32,737 nt of DNA from RGIG9041 sp045612565. GTDB taxonomy: Bacteria; Bacillota; Clostridia; Oscillospirales; QAKW01. The position numbers were made by a program, and so were the translations under genes. The notes below the pieces were generated by a model, which ran no database searches, was not told the DNA's origin, and saw only the letters and a program-made list of their open reading frames with translations. The stretch is taken from positions 1 to 32,737 of the forward strand of contig JAZKZG010000162.1 of the NCBI GenBank assembly GCA_045612565.1. Direction: 5' to 3'. Below are positions 7,181-13,536 of the stretch, one piece after another (within the stretch, counting starts at the first letter, position 1; every line of letters begins with the position of its first letter).

Positions 7181-7597
7181 TTACCTCCCGCTCGATCCGA
7201 AACCGCCGTCGCCGCGTTCTGTTTCTTCAAACTCCGTTACAAGCTCAAGGGCTGCAAGCTCAACAGGCATAATTACAAGCTGCGTTATTTTGTCGCCCGC
7301 TTTTACTTCGTAATCGTAGCCGCTGTGATTGTAAAGTTTCGCAACAATCGCGCCCGTATAGCCGCAATCAATAACGCCCTCGCTCGTTATGCCGTATTTG
7401 ACGTTGAGCCCGCTTTTGCTTTTCAACATTCCTGCGTAGCCGTACGGAATTTCAACGTGTACGCCCGTATTAAATACCGCGCTTTCTTTTGCGGGTATAA
7501 TCTGCCCCTCAATCGCGTAAAGGTCGAGCCCTGCGTCTGCTTCGTGTGCCCTTGTCGGCATTGTTGCGCCTGCTTCGAGTATTACTTTAATTTTCAT
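7181..7597 (-). CDS. dut: dUTPase (trimeric Dut family)
   Basis: The enzyme hydrolyses dUTP to dUMP and pyrophosphate, keeping uracil out of phage DNA. All five motifs of trimeric dUTPases are visible in 138 residues: AGLDLYA (motif 1), KSKSGL (2), GVIDCGYTGAI with the catalytic Asp (3), GDKITQLVI (4), and the C-terminal arm GGFGSSGR (5). The length is normal. The ATG follows AGGAGGCTATTAAACT and overlaps the upstream gene by 11 nt. Some phage Duts also act as signalling proteins for mobile islands; no inserted domain is seen here. Confidence 0.95.
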   Translation of the reverse strand: MKIKVILEAGATMPTRAHEADAGLDLYAIEGQIIPAKESAVFNTGVHVEIPYGYAGMLKSKSGLNVKYGITSEGVIDCGYTGAIVAKLYNHSGYDYEVKAGDKITQLVIMPVELAALELVTEFEETERGDGGFGSSGR

Positions 7598-7823
7598 AGT
7601 TTAATAGCCTCCTGTTATATTCTTTTATTGCGGCTTTGTGATTGATACATAACCGCTCGTTCGGGTAATGCGTTTTGAAATTTTCAAATTCAATGCACAA
7701 CCCGTCTTTTCTAATGTGAAAGCCCGTTACTATATGCTCTGTAATATATAAATACCTGTCGCCGTTCACATAGTAAACAACGTCGCCGATTTTACAAGGC
7801 AGATTAATTTTGTATTTCGTCAT
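7587..7823 (-). CDS. Hypothetical phage protein (78 aa)
   Basis: The protein has a small beta-rich look: KIGDVVYYV, then YLYITEHIVTGFHI and GLCIEFENFKTHYPNERLC, ending in a basic segment. Proteins with this pattern are frequent in Clostridia phages near dut, often unannotated, and resemble small SH3-like folds. The ATG at 7823 is chosen because GAGGCAAACA precedes it; the open frame continues further upstream without a good ribosome site. It overlaps its upstream neighbour by 20 nt. Confidence 0.65.
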   Translation of the reverse strand: MTKYKINLPCKIGDVVYYVNGDRYLYITEHIVTGFHIRKDGLCIEFENFKTHYPNERLCINHKAAIKEYNRRLLNYEN

Positions 7824-8040
7824 TGTTTGCCTCGTTTTCTGCAGCTTCGAGCTGAATTTCACTTTGCCCAAGTACTTCGTATATTCCTTGAAGCGTATCG
7901 GCTGAAATATTGAGAACGTGTGAAAGGTGCGACTCGTTTACACCGTTTGCAAGCAATGAATTTAATTTGTTTGCTTGTTCGGTTACAACTTCGCAAATCG
8001 TATCAAACAGCCATTCGTAATGTTCTTTATAGTCAATCAT
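7804..8040 (-). CDS. Hypothetical helical protein (78 aa)
   Basis: This 78-residue acidic, helix-rich protein starts MIDYKEHYEWLFDTICEVV. It contains NESHLSHVLNISADTLQGIY, which could be a short helix-turn-helix, and ends in an Asn/Glu-rich tail. No family is recognised. The ATG at 8040 follows AGGGGCGAAA and overlaps the upstream stop by 8 nt, so it is preferred over an in-frame start at 8064 inside the upstream gene. Confidence 0.6.
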   Translation of the reverse strand: MIDYKEHYEWLFDTICEVVTEQANKLNSLLANGVNESHLSHVLNISADTLQGIYEVLGQSEIQLEAAENEANNDEIQN

Positions 8041-8227
8041 TTTCGCCCCTATACCTCCATTCACCCTTAAAAGGGTCGAAATAAAATTTCAGTTTTTCCG
8101 CTACGCTTCCTAAATTTGCAAGGCTCGTTGAAAATTTAATCGTCGGCTCTGTTTCTATTTCCTCGGCTTCTTCCTCGGGCTGCTCCTGTTCCTTGCGCTG
8201 CGCTACAATATCCGTAATATAACGCAA
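8033..8227 (-). CDS. C-terminal half of a split double-CxxC protein
   Basis: The frame is open well upstream of 8227 and encodes KIHLCDECFKGLRYITDIV before an acidic stretch and a C-terminal basic/aromatic part. A TTG at 8227 is the only usable start, its AAAGG is far too close, and it would cut off the CDEC motif. The natural N-terminus appears to be the gene at 8260-8391, which supplies a first CxxC (CDAC). Together they match the common small phage protein with two CxxC knuckles. The two frames meet at an A7 tract (8263-8269), so this half is probably reached by a -1 shift, or the gene is broken by a 1-nt deletion. Confidence 0.55.
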   Translation of the reverse strand: MRYITDIVAQRKEQEQPEEEAEEIETEPTIKFSTSLANLGSVAEKLKFYFDPFKGEWRYRGEND

Positions 8228-8259
8228 ACCTTTGAAACATTCGTCGCAGAGGTGTATTT

Positions 8260-8391
8260 TTATTTTTTTGTGCTGTTGCGCGGAAATACGCCGTGCTCGG
8301 TAAATTCCGCTGCTTCAATAAATTCTTTCATTTCGCTTTTGTGCGGGTCTTGTATCATTTCGCCGCAAGCGTCACACATATAAACTCGCAT
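8260..8391 (-). CDS. N-terminal half of a split double-CxxC protein (43 aa)
   Basis: The conventional product is 43 residues with one CxxC (VYMCDACGEM), ending just after an A7 tract. The ATG overlaps the previous stop as TAATG, so it is coupled to the gene at 8391-8639. Alone it holds only half of a four-cysteine zinc site. The second CxxC lies in the -1 frame just past the A7 tract, so a fused product of about 120 residues is the likely full protein. The function is unknown; similar proteins are widespread in Firmicutes phages. Confidence 0.6.
   Translation of the reverse strand: MRVYMCDACGEMIQDPHKSEMKEFIEAAEFTEHGVFPRNSTKK
8263..8269 (-). other. -1 slippery heptamer A_AAA_AAA
   Basis: In the upstream frame the codons read AGC ACA AAA AAA TAA. 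The last A of ACA plus the two AAA codons form a perfect slippery heptamer directly before the stop, and a -1 slip continues as ATA AAA ATA CAC CTC TGC in the CDEC frame. A single extra A would also join the frames, so an indel in a homopolymer is the alternative. Confidence 0.45.
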
Positions 8392-8639
8392 TATATTCCT
8401 TTCCTTTCGCCGTAGCTGCAATAAAAATTATCTCCACGCTCAACAAAATATTCTTTGCCGTAAAATGTTGCATACCACAAAGCACAACTTGCAGGAACAT
8501 ATCTATATTTACAATCCTTACACCTTACAACCTCAACCACATCGGCGGCAGGGATTTCATCAAGAATATTGGCGGCGGCATAAGCATAATCGTAAACAAG
8601 GCGTTGTTTAGCTTTTTCACGCTCTATGTATTCAGCCAT
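8391..8639 (-). CDS. Small phage protein with CxxC knuckle (82 aa)
   Basis: The protein begins MAEYIEREKAKQRL and contains IPAADVVEVVRCKDCKYR, a segment seen again and again in small Clostridia phage proteins. Four further cysteine or aromatic positions follow (SCALWY, FYCSYGERKG), consistent with a zinc-binding fold. The ATG at 8639 follows GAAGGTG; a GTG nine bases upstream is possible but lacks a site. No biochemical role is known. Confidence 0.75.
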   Translation of the reverse strand: MAEYIEREKAKQRLVYDYAYAAANILDEIPAADVVEVVRCKDCKYRYVPASCALWYATFYGKEYFVERGDNFYCSYGERKGI

Positions 8640-8826
8640 TGTCAACACCTTCTTTCAGCTTTTTCTTATAGTGTCGGCAAAACAAAGCCTTAAATCTTTG
8701 TTGGCTGTCGCTTATGTGTTTGTATTTTACTCTGCAAGTAATGTCCTCACTTGCACCACCAAACCAACCACCACACCACTGACAGTTTTTACAGTGACGT
8801 ATTAAAGGCGTTAATTCATTCGGCAT
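8632..8826 (-). CDS. Cys/His-rich small protein (64 aa)
   Basis: This 64-residue protein contains CKNCQWCGGWFGG, a later single Cys (ITCRV) and a CRHY motif, a possible four-ligand zinc site. It ends in a basic stretch (KKKLKEG). No family is recognised. The ATG at 8826 lies 2 nt after the upstream stop and follows GAGGGCGTAACA. It belongs to a run of consecutive small Cys-rich genes. Confidence 0.65.
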   Translation of the reverse strand: MPNELTPLIRHCKNCQWCGGWFGGASEDITCRVKYKHISDSQQRFKALFCRHYKKKLKEGVDNG

Positions 8827-8828
8827 TG

Positions 8829-8963
8829 TTACGCCCTCACTTTCTCAATCAATGCGCCGTGCTTCAAAACAAGGTGATACATTTCAAGTTCATCAAAGCC
8901 TCTTGCACAAACTCTGTAACCGTCCTCGAAAATAAACCAATAGAATATTATTTTGTCGCCCAT
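8829..8963 (-). CDS. Hypothetical small protein (44 aa)
   Basis: This frame encodes 44 residues (MGDKIIFYWFIFEDGYRVCA at the start, then GFDELEMYHLVLKHGALIEK). The ATG follows AAAAAGGGGTGACGAA, which overlaps the end of the membrane-peptide gene. It looks like a compact alpha/beta protein with no family I can name. Tight packing on both sides supports it as a real gene. Confidence 0.6.
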   Translation of the reverse strand: MGDKIIFYWFIFEDGYRVCARGFDELEMYHLVLKHGALIEKVRA

Positions 8964-8967
8964 TTCG

Positions 8968-9051
8968 TCACCCCTTTTTCTTATGACCGATTATTGAAAT
9001 AGCAATCAAAGTTACACAAATAATTAAAGTAATCTGTACTGCTGTTGTCAT
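8968..9051 (-). CDS. Tiny single-span membrane peptide (27 aa)
   Basis: The 27-residue peptide has one membrane helix (VQITLIICVTLIAISIIG) and a basic end (HKKKG), which would place the C-terminus in the cytoplasm. A strong AAGGAGTGATACAAA precedes the ATG at 9051, and the stop lies 4 nt from the next start. The function is unknown; phage peptides of this kind can act on the membrane or on host membrane proteins. Confidence 0.55.
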   Translation of the reverse strand: MTTAVQITLIICVTLIAISIIGHKKKG

Positions 9052-9064
9052 TTTGTATCACTCC

Positions 9065-9826
9065 TTAAAATATGTCGTCAAGGTCGCTTTTTTCATTGCT
9101 TAAAACAACGCCATTTTTGCCGACCTTTTTATTTCCGTTATTGCCTGCGTTGTAATTGTTAAGCGGGTAAAAAGCCGCCCACCCTCTGCAAATAACCTCT
9201 TTGAGATAGCTGCAAACATCAAGCCCGCTTTGCTTTGCAAGGTCGTTGAGCTTATCAATGTTCAACTTAATAGCTCTGTCGGTCATTGCTGCCCGTTTCG
9301 CTTTGCGTACTTTGAGCCATTCAAAAAGTAAATCCGCTGCTTCAACTCTTATTTCAATATCAAGCGTGTTTGCATAAGTTAAGATAATTTCGTTGAAACT
9401 ATCTTTCTTGCTTTCTTTGTTTTTTATCTGCTTATTACTTGTTTTATTATTTGGTATTGCTTCAACATTTTTGTCGGTTACATTTCCCGTTTTTGCTGTT
9501 TCCATTTCACAATTTTGTAAAATGGAATACCCCTTTTTTGTTATTGCATACCATAGCGTCCGATCATACGGAGCTTTGTTGTAATTGCCTGTAATGACAA
9601 CGCCGTCGTCAATGAGCTTTTGCAGTGCGTAATCAATTTGTCGCTCCGTTAAATACGGGAACAATTCGGCAAAAGCCTTTTTGCTGTTGTAAGTCCAAAA
9701 CAAGCCGTCAAAGAAATTTTTGTCATTTGCCTTGTTTTTCTCTATCCAAAAGTGAATATTTTTAAGCAGCACGGCGGCGGGTATTCCGTAGCGTTTCGCT
9801 ATATCAATATCAAAGCTATGCTCCAT
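9065..9826 (-). CDS. DnaD-like / winged-helix replication initiation protein
   Basis: This 253-residue protein has an N-terminal winged helix (DIAKRYGIPAAVLLKNIHFW, then FPYLTERQIDYALQKLIDDG), a low-complexity linker rich in Asn/Lys, and a C-terminal helical domain ending in VICRGWAAFYP, like the DnaD-type tail. Such proteins open the origin and recruit the helicase loader; the DnaC-like gene at 5706-6548 would be its partner. The ATG follows TTTGAGGTGCAAAA. The 210-nt region upstream has a promoter-like -10 and unusual inverted repeats, so this gene may be controlled separately from the early operon. Confidence 0.75.
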   Translation of the reverse strand: MEHSFDIDIAKRYGIPAAVLLKNIHFWIEKNKANDKNFFDGLFWTYNSKKAFAELFPYLTERQIDYALQKLIDDGVVITGNYNKAPYDRTLWYAITKKGYSILQNCEMETAKTGNVTDKNVEAIPNNKTSNKQIKNKESKKDSFNEIILTYANTLDIEIRVEAADLLFEWLKVRKAKRAAMTDRAIKLNIDKLNDLAKQSGLDVCSYLKEVICRGWAAFYPLNNYNAGNNGNKKVGKNGVVLSNEKSDLDDIF

Positions 9827-9863
9827 TTTTGCACCTCAAACAAATAGCGCATTGCTTGAAGTG

Positions 9864-9956
9864 TGTCGGCACTTTCAAACAATACGCCTGCGTTGATACA
9901 ATATTCTTTTTACCGCTGAACAGTACCGACATACTGTATCAACAAAGAATATTATA
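9864..9956 (-). promoter_or_regulatory. Structured leader before replication gene: -10 box, interleaved inverted repeats, possible pseudoknot
   Basis: A TATAAT box on the minus strand lies at 9951-9956, without a good -35. Next to it are two interleaved exact inverted repeats: GTTGATACA (9 bp, 9892-9900 with 9935-9943) and a 10-bp AAAGAATATT arm (9900-9909 with 9944-9953). A third pairing, agtaccgaca at 9922-9931 with tgtcggcact at 9864-9873 (one G-U in RNA), would join the loop of the first stem to the downstream RNA as an H-type pseudoknot. A small CAGTA/TACTG hairpin competes with it. This could be a translational control element or part of an origin. Confidence 0.5.
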
Positions 9957-10014
9957 TACCCGTTTAATTGAATTATTTTGCTTTTGTAGCAATTTGATAA
10001 AAAATGTTGCGAAG

Positions 10015-10026
10015 TGTAACGTTACA
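10015..10026. promoter_or_regulatory. 12-bp palindrome TGTAACGTTACA, candidate operator
   Basis: This perfect palindrome lies in the intergenic region upstream of the DnaD-like gene. Its half-site TGTAAC is also present in the repressor/cro switch region, twice as TGTAACCAT and as GTTACA/TGTAAC. A CI- or Cro-like protein could therefore also act here. The link is inference from shared half-sites. Confidence 0.4.
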
Positions 10027-10036
10027 GTTAAAAAAA

Positions 10037-10363
10037 TTATCCTGCCGCATACGCTCGAAATTTCTTTTCTGCTTCGCTTCTTGTTATTTCCGCTGCAATA
10101 TCCTTTAATTCGGGATATTCCGCTTGTAACTTCCTGCGGCAGCGCGTAACCGTTTCATAAGACGGGATATGCAGCTTATCGTGAAATAGCATTACTTCCG
10201 AAAAGGTTATATCCAAGAATTTCGCAAGCAATCCGTTTCGGGCGAAATACTCGCGCACTACTTCGTGATACAAAATATAATCGTCAGCACGTGCCGTCGG
10301 GTCGTAAATTAAAATATCAAGCACAAGCCGCTCAATGTTTTTTAACCTTTGCAATTCGCTCAA
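10037..10363 (-). CDS. Hypothetical early phage protein (about 108 aa)
   Basis: This helical, basic protein is of a kind common in Clostridia phages near ssb (LQRLKNIERLVLDILIYDPT). The middle resembles a DNA-binding helix pair (SYETVTRCRRKLQAEYPEL), and a role in replication or recombination is suggested only by position. The start is a TTG at 10363; a TTG at 10354 has better spacing from AAAGGA and may be the real one. It lies 14 nt after ssb. Confidence 0.7.
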   Translation of the reverse strand: MSELQRLKNIERLVLDILIYDPTARADDYILYHEVVREYFARNGLLAKFLDITFSEVMLFHDKLHIPSYETVTRCRRKLQAEYPELKDIAAEITRSEAEKKFRAYAAG

Positions 10364-10377
10364 TCCTTTCGATTATT

Positions 10378-10797
10378 TTAGAACGGCAATTCATCGTCGC
10401 CGCTGTCAATTTCCTCAAAATCGCCTGCCGCGGGTATAGTATCGGGAGCGGTTGCGGGCGCAGCTTCATTATTCGCCCTTTTTCCCTCGCAAAAGTAAAC
10501 GCCGTCCGCGTTGATTTCGGTTGCTGTTCGCTTGTTTCCTTTTTTGTCCTCATAGTTTCGTACCTCAATCGCGCCCTTAACAATCGCGAGTGCGCCCTTT
10601 GTGAAATATCTTGCTACAAACTCCGCTGTTTTACCCCATACAACGCAGTTGACGAAATCGGTTATCTCTTTCCCGCCTTTGTCTTTGTAATTGCGGGGTA
10701 CTGCAAGCGTGAAGCTTGTTACCGCTTTGTCGCCGCTTGTGTAACGGAGTTCGGGGGTTGCTGTAAATCTGCCCTGTATAATTGCTGTGTTTAACAT
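10378..10797 (-). CDS. ssb: Single-stranded DNA-binding protein
   Basis: The 139-residue protein has the SSB OB-fold: MLNTAIIQGRFTATPELRYT, then KAVTSFTLAVPRNYKD, FVNCVVWGKTAEFVARYFTK and IVKGAIEVRNYEDKKG. A short flexible linker leads to the acidic tip DDELPF that binds partner proteins. The ATG at 10797 is chosen because the family starts here and TGGAG lies upstream; the open frame beyond it runs through the NinB-like gene. It overlaps that gene by 7 nt. It would coat single-stranded DNA in replication and in annealing by the Rad52-type protein upstream. Confidence 0.93.
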   Translation of the reverse strand: MLNTAIIQGRFTATPELRYTSGDKAVTSFTLAVPRNYKDKGGKEITDFVNCVVWGKTAEFVARYFTKGALAIVKGAIEVRNYEDKKGNKRTATEINADGVYFCEGKRANNEAAPATAPDTIPAAGDFEEIDSGDDELPF

Positions 10798-11372
10798 TTT
10801 GTTTCGCTCCAATCTGCATATAATTCGCTCAACTCCTCGCCGTGCTCCGCATTTACACCAAGCTCGGCAAGCTCGTCGAAAATTCCGTCTATTAAGTTTG
10901 TCATTTGCTTTGTCGTATACTTTGAGCTGCCTGCAATACATTTCACCATTTTTGCGGGTGTCCGTTTGCCGTTGCGCTCAACTGTGATATTGTCAATGAT
11001 TTCAACTTTGCGGTAAATCCGTTGTAATTCCTCGAGCTCTTTTTCGGGTGCTGCAAGGTAAGTCGCGACGCCGTATCGCTCGAGCATTTGGTAATATAGC
11101 ATTTCGGGCGTTATTTCGCCCGTTCTGCCGCCGTTTAATTCTAACGCGTAAATTGTTAGCAATCGCCACATCAACGCATTTTGCCCCAAAGAACGGCGTT
11201 TTTTTACGCTTTCAAGCTTGAATACAAAAACACCGTCTTTCTTGAGCATTTTGCGGGCTTCCATAACAACGGGTTTGACCGCTCCGCTGCTTATCCGATC
11301 CACGGATAAAATGAGCTGTTTTGTGCCGTCCTCTGCTGTCTGCATTTTCACGGCGTTTATTTTCAGCTTCAT
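10791..11372 (-). CDS. NinB/Orf-like recombination protein
   Basis: This 193-residue protein contains KKRRSLGQNALMWRLLTIYA, close to the R-S-x2-Q-N-x3-W motif of NinB/Orf-type phage proteins, and near the end TTKQMTNLIDGIFDELAELG, like the NinB C-terminal helix. Those proteins bind single-stranded DNA with SSB and help load a recombinase. Between the two lies a longer insert (residues about 80-150), so the match is partial. Neighbours are SSB and a zinc-ribbon protein; the start overlaps the upstream stop by 4 nt (ATGA). Confidence 0.6.
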   Translation of the reverse strand: MKLKINAVKMQTAEDGTKQLILSVDRISSGAVKPVVMEARKMLKKDGVFVFKLESVKKRRSLGQNALMWRLLTIYALELNGGRTGEITPEMLYYQMLERYGVATYLAAPEKELEELQRIYRKVEIIDNITVERNGKRTPAKMVKCIAGSSKYTTKQMTNLIDGIFDELAELGVNAEHGEELSELYADWSETKC

Positions 11373-11770
11373 TTGCTGTCCTCTGCCTGCAAGTGTTTTA
11401 ATGCTGCCTGCAAGGTGTTGCTCGCTTCGTCGCGCATATTTTCGGGCATTATAAGCACATCACGCAGCAACTTTGAAACGCGTTCGCTCAATACGGCTGC
11501 TTCGCTGCGAATATCATTGCCGCACTTCCAACAAAAGCGCGCGCCCTTGTTATGATTTTTCGCTTTGCAATGCGGGCAAGTTTTGTTTTTGTCTGCGTTC
11601 TGTGCGTATTCATAATGCTTTATCTGTTTTATGCCTGTACGGTCAAGGTAATTTGCGACGGTCTGCGGGCTGCGGTTTATTTCCTTTGCAATTTCCAAGT
11701 TTGAGCGTCCTATCGCGTGCCACTGTGTTATGATGTTTTTTTCGCTGCTTGTTAACGGTGCGCCTCTCAT
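11369..11770 (-). CDS. HTH plus zinc-ribbon protein
   Basis: The N-terminal ~50 residues form a helix-turn-helix of the resolvase/sigma type (IITQWHAIGRSNLEIAKEIN, then SPQTVANYLDRTGI). A zinc ribbon follows (CPHCKAKNHNKGARFCWKCG), then a helical tail. The protein is 133 residues and probably binds DNA. Between the annealing protein and the NinB-like gene it may help recombination or regulate the early operon. The ATG follows AAAGGAGGAAATTAAA. Confidence 0.72.
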   Translation of the reverse strand: MRGAPLTSSEKNIITQWHAIGRSNLEIAKEINRSPQTVANYLDRTGIKQIKHYEYAQNADKNKTCPHCKAKNHNKGARFCWKCGNDIRSEAAVLSERVSKLLRDVLIMPENMRDEASNTLQAALKHLQAEDSK

Positions 11771-11785
11771 TTTAATTTCCTCCTT

Positions 11786-12346
11786 TTACATTGTAGCGGG
11801 CTGCTGCCATATATAAACGCGTTTGTCGTCTTTGCTCGCGTTCTTAATGGAAATAGCCGTTATTTTTTTATCTTCAATCAATATCTTTTCAATATAAAAA
11901 TTGTCGTATGTTGTGAGCTTGCCGTTCTTTTGCTTTGTTCGGTAATTCGGCTCGCCTTTTTTATCCGTCGCGGGTATGTAGATAAACGGGGAAGTATAGA
12001 GCTCGCGACCTATCGACCAACATACACACGCACGCTTAAAGCTGTCCGAACTTTCCCCCTTTTCCTTTTCAGTGTTGCTTTCCGTGCCGCAATCGGATTT
12101 ATACACCCAATTCGGCGGGGCTGTCGGATCGTCGTAATCTGTGTTGATTGCCACGCGGCAAAAGAGATTTCCTTTGCACTCGTAATGCTCGCGCTGCCAA
12201 TTTTCCGCGCCGACGGTTTCGTCGAGAATGTTCATATCGCAACGCGCGTCTTTGTAAAGCAGCAAGGTCAAGCCGTCCTCGTTTATCATACCGACGCGCA
12301 ACTCAATTTCTGCGGCGGTTAAATCACGAAAAACTAATTTGCTCAT
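11786..12346 (-). CDS. Rad52/Rad22-type single-strand annealing protein
   Basis: The 186-residue protein shows the Rad52 family pattern: a conserved N-terminal region with LDETVGAENWQREHYECKG, then GESSDSFKRACVCWSIGREL and YTSPFIYIP, the hallmark of Rad52/Sak/DdrA-like annealing proteins. It would pair complementary single strands during phage recombination and repair, with SSB, the NinB-like protein and RusA from the same operon. A Gp157 protein directly upstream fits a recombination cassette. It overlaps that gene by 4 nt. Confidence 0.82.
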   Translation of the reverse strand: MSKLVFRDLTAAEIELRVGMINEDGLTLLLYKDARCDMNILDETVGAENWQREHYECKGNLFCRVAINTDYDDPTAPPNWVYKSDCGTESNTEKEKGESSDSFKRACVCWSIGRELYTSPFIYIPATDKKGEPNYRTKQKNGKLTTYDNFYIEKILIEDKKITAISIKNASKDDKRVYIWQQPATM

Positions 12347-12819
12347 TTAATGCGCACTCCTTCATTTGTTTTAAGCACGCAGCCCTCGACGGTTTCGCCC
12401 GCCATTAGCTTTGTACGAATAGCAGCCTTGTCTACCTTTGCAAGCTGCGGTATAAGAAATTCGGCGGGGATTTTGTTTTCGTCGATAACCTCAACCGCCT
12501 TGCTTTCGTTCAAACTCACTGAAAATGTGCCCGCTTTTTCCTTTTTGCTGTCTTTTGCGTGTAAGAAATCGGCTATAACGCCTTTCATACGCGTAACGGC
12601 GTTTTCGGCTGCTTTCTGCTTTTTCTCTATGTACTGCTTTTCGGTTTTGCAAGCCTCCGCGTCTGCTTCAAGCTGTCGGATAACTTTGCAATAGCTTTCG
12701 AGCTTTTCTTCCGTTCCCATTGAAGCAAGCGTATCGTTGAAAGCCTGCTCGTCAATTTCGCCGCTCGTAAGCAAGTTATAAAGCTCTGTTGCGGCGTTTG
12801 TCATTTCGTATAAATTCAT
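12343..12819 (-). CDS. Siphovirus Gp157 family protein
   Basis: The 158-residue protein has a helical coiled-coil N-terminal half (YCKVIRQLEADAEACKTEKQ) and a C-terminal beta part with the family's VIDENKIPAEFL, then VDKAAIRTKLMAGETVEGC. This is the Gp157 family seen in many Gram-positive siphoviruses directly before an annealing or RecT-type gene. Its role is uncertain: a host-nuclease inhibitor, by analogy with Gam, is often proposed. The ATG overlaps the upstream stop (TAATG). Confidence 0.85.
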   Translation of the reverse strand: MNLYEMTNAATELYNLLTSGEIDEQAFNDTLASMGTEEKLESYCKVIRQLEADAEACKTEKQYIEKKQKAAENAVTRMKGVIADFLHAKDSKKEKAGTFSVSLNESKAVEVIDENKIPAEFLIPQLAKVDKAAIRTKLMAGETVEGCVLKTNEGVRIK

Positions 12820-13004
12820 TAAAATTTCGCCTCCTCGAGTTCGTTTTCAAGCTCTTTAATGCGGGCTTCAAGTGTTTCGATAGTCACACGCAGTGTACTG
12901 TTTTCGTCGCGCAGTGTGTTGTTTTCGTCGCGCAGATAATCAATTGTAAAAGCGTTGTCTTTTAATACGATTTCAAGGGCTTTAAAAATGTTCGGGTAAT
13001 CCAT
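12819..13004 (-). CDS. Short coiled-coil protein (61 aa)
   Basis: After about 20 residues the protein is a regular heptad repeat: LRDENNT, LRDENST, LRVTIET, LEARIKE, LENELEE. The first two heptads come from a 21-bp tandem duplication. It would form a parallel coiled-coil, perhaps with the Gp157 protein that starts on its stop codon. No family is recognised. AGAAAGGATATAAAATA precedes the ATG. Confidence 0.68.
   Translation of the reverse strand: MDYPNIFKALEIVLKDNAFTIDYLRDENNTLRDENSTLRVTIETLEARIKELENELEEAKF
12890..12931. repeat. 21-bp tandem duplication encoding a coiled-coil heptad
   Basis: Two adjacent 21-bp units (12890-12910 and 12911-12931) differ at only two positions. Each encodes one LRDENxT heptad, so copy-number change would lengthen the coiled-coil in register. 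Confidence 0.75.
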
Positions 13005-13020
13005 TATTTTATATCCTTTC

Positions 13021-13188
13021 TTATTTTTTGTTCTCGGCTGCGTCTAATGCTTTTTTGATGTCTGCAAGGTTATCGCAGGCAACAAACTCGCCGCCGTTAA
13101 TGATTTTTTCAGTTAATGCCGCAACAATACCGCTATAACTGATTTTTCCCTCTGTTGCTTCTAATGTGATTTTACGCTCGTTTCTCAT
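13021..13188 (-). CDS. Hypothetical early protein (55 aa)
   Basis: The frame encodes 55 residues (MRNERKITLEATEGKISYSG at the start, ending KKALDAAENKK). It directly abuts the Cro-like stop, with the ATG on the next base, so the two genes are probably coupled. It looks like a small alpha/beta protein. Its place right after cro is often taken by regulators or antirepressors, but nothing in the sequence proves such a role. Confidence 0.65.
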   Translation of the reverse strand: MRNERKITLEATEGKISYSGIVAALTEKIINGGEFVACDNLADIKKALDAAENKK

Positions 13189-13395
13189 TTATTCGCCGCC
13201 TTTCTGTAATGGGAACATATCTGCGTCGGATATGTTGAACTCGCTTTGCAACTTTAACCAAAACTCGGGACGCGGGTTTCTTTCGCCGCGTTCAATCTTA
13301 ATGTACGTCACGCGGGCAACTCCGCAACGCTCCGCCATTGCTGCCTGTGTGAGCTTTCGAGCAAGTCGGAACATTCGCAAATTATCTCTTTTCAC
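13189..13395 (-). CDS. Cro-like XRE family repressor
   Basis: This 68-residue protein is one helix-turn-helix domain: FRLARKLTQAAMAERCGV, then VTYIKIERGERNPRPEFW. It is the first gene of the leftward early operon and faces the CI-like gene across a 290-nt region, the usual arrangement of a lysis/lysogeny switch. It would shut off the repressor promoter and moderate early transcription. AAGGAGGTGACAAAGTGAAA lies at its start. Confidence 0.85.
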   Translation of the reverse strand: MKRDNLRMFRLARKLTQAAMAERCGVARVTYIKIERGERNPRPEFWLKLQSEFNISDADMFPLQKGGE

Positions 13396-13428
13396 TTTGT
13401 CACCTCCTTAATTAAAATCGTTGCATTA

Positions 13429-13437
13429 TGTAACCAT
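13429..13437. promoter_or_regulatory. Candidate switch operator half-site TGTAACCAT (copy 1)
   Basis: An exact copy of TGTAACCAT occurs here, close to the cro start, and again at 13590-13598. Repeated half-sites in the region between divergent repressor genes are the expected layout for CI/Cro operators. Assignment to either protein is inference. Confidence 0.45.
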
Positions 13438-13477
13438 AGAAACATAACAGAACAAGTGTTTGCTTCTCGTATAACAT

Positions 13478-13504
13478 TTTATACTATTCCGTTTCTTTTT
13501 TCAA
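13478..13504 (-). promoter_or_regulatory. Weak candidate promoter for cro/early operon
   Basis: On the minus strand TTGAAA (13499-13504) and TATAAA (13478-13483) are separated by 15 bp, shorter than ideal. It is the best-looking pair driving the Cro-like gene and the early operon. Transcript ends were not seen. Confidence 0.3.
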
Positions 13505-13536
13505 TTTGCAATTTACACAAACTTATAGTATTTTAT

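Noticed and set aside
8136..8318. 60-codon frame overlapping the split CxxC genes
   Set aside because: It is in the third frame, has no ribosome site and is fully explained as a shadow of the two CxxC halves.
10798..10941. N-terminal extension of SSB
   Set aside because: The extra 48 residues lie inside the NinB-like gene and do not match the OB-fold, which begins at the methionine at 10797.
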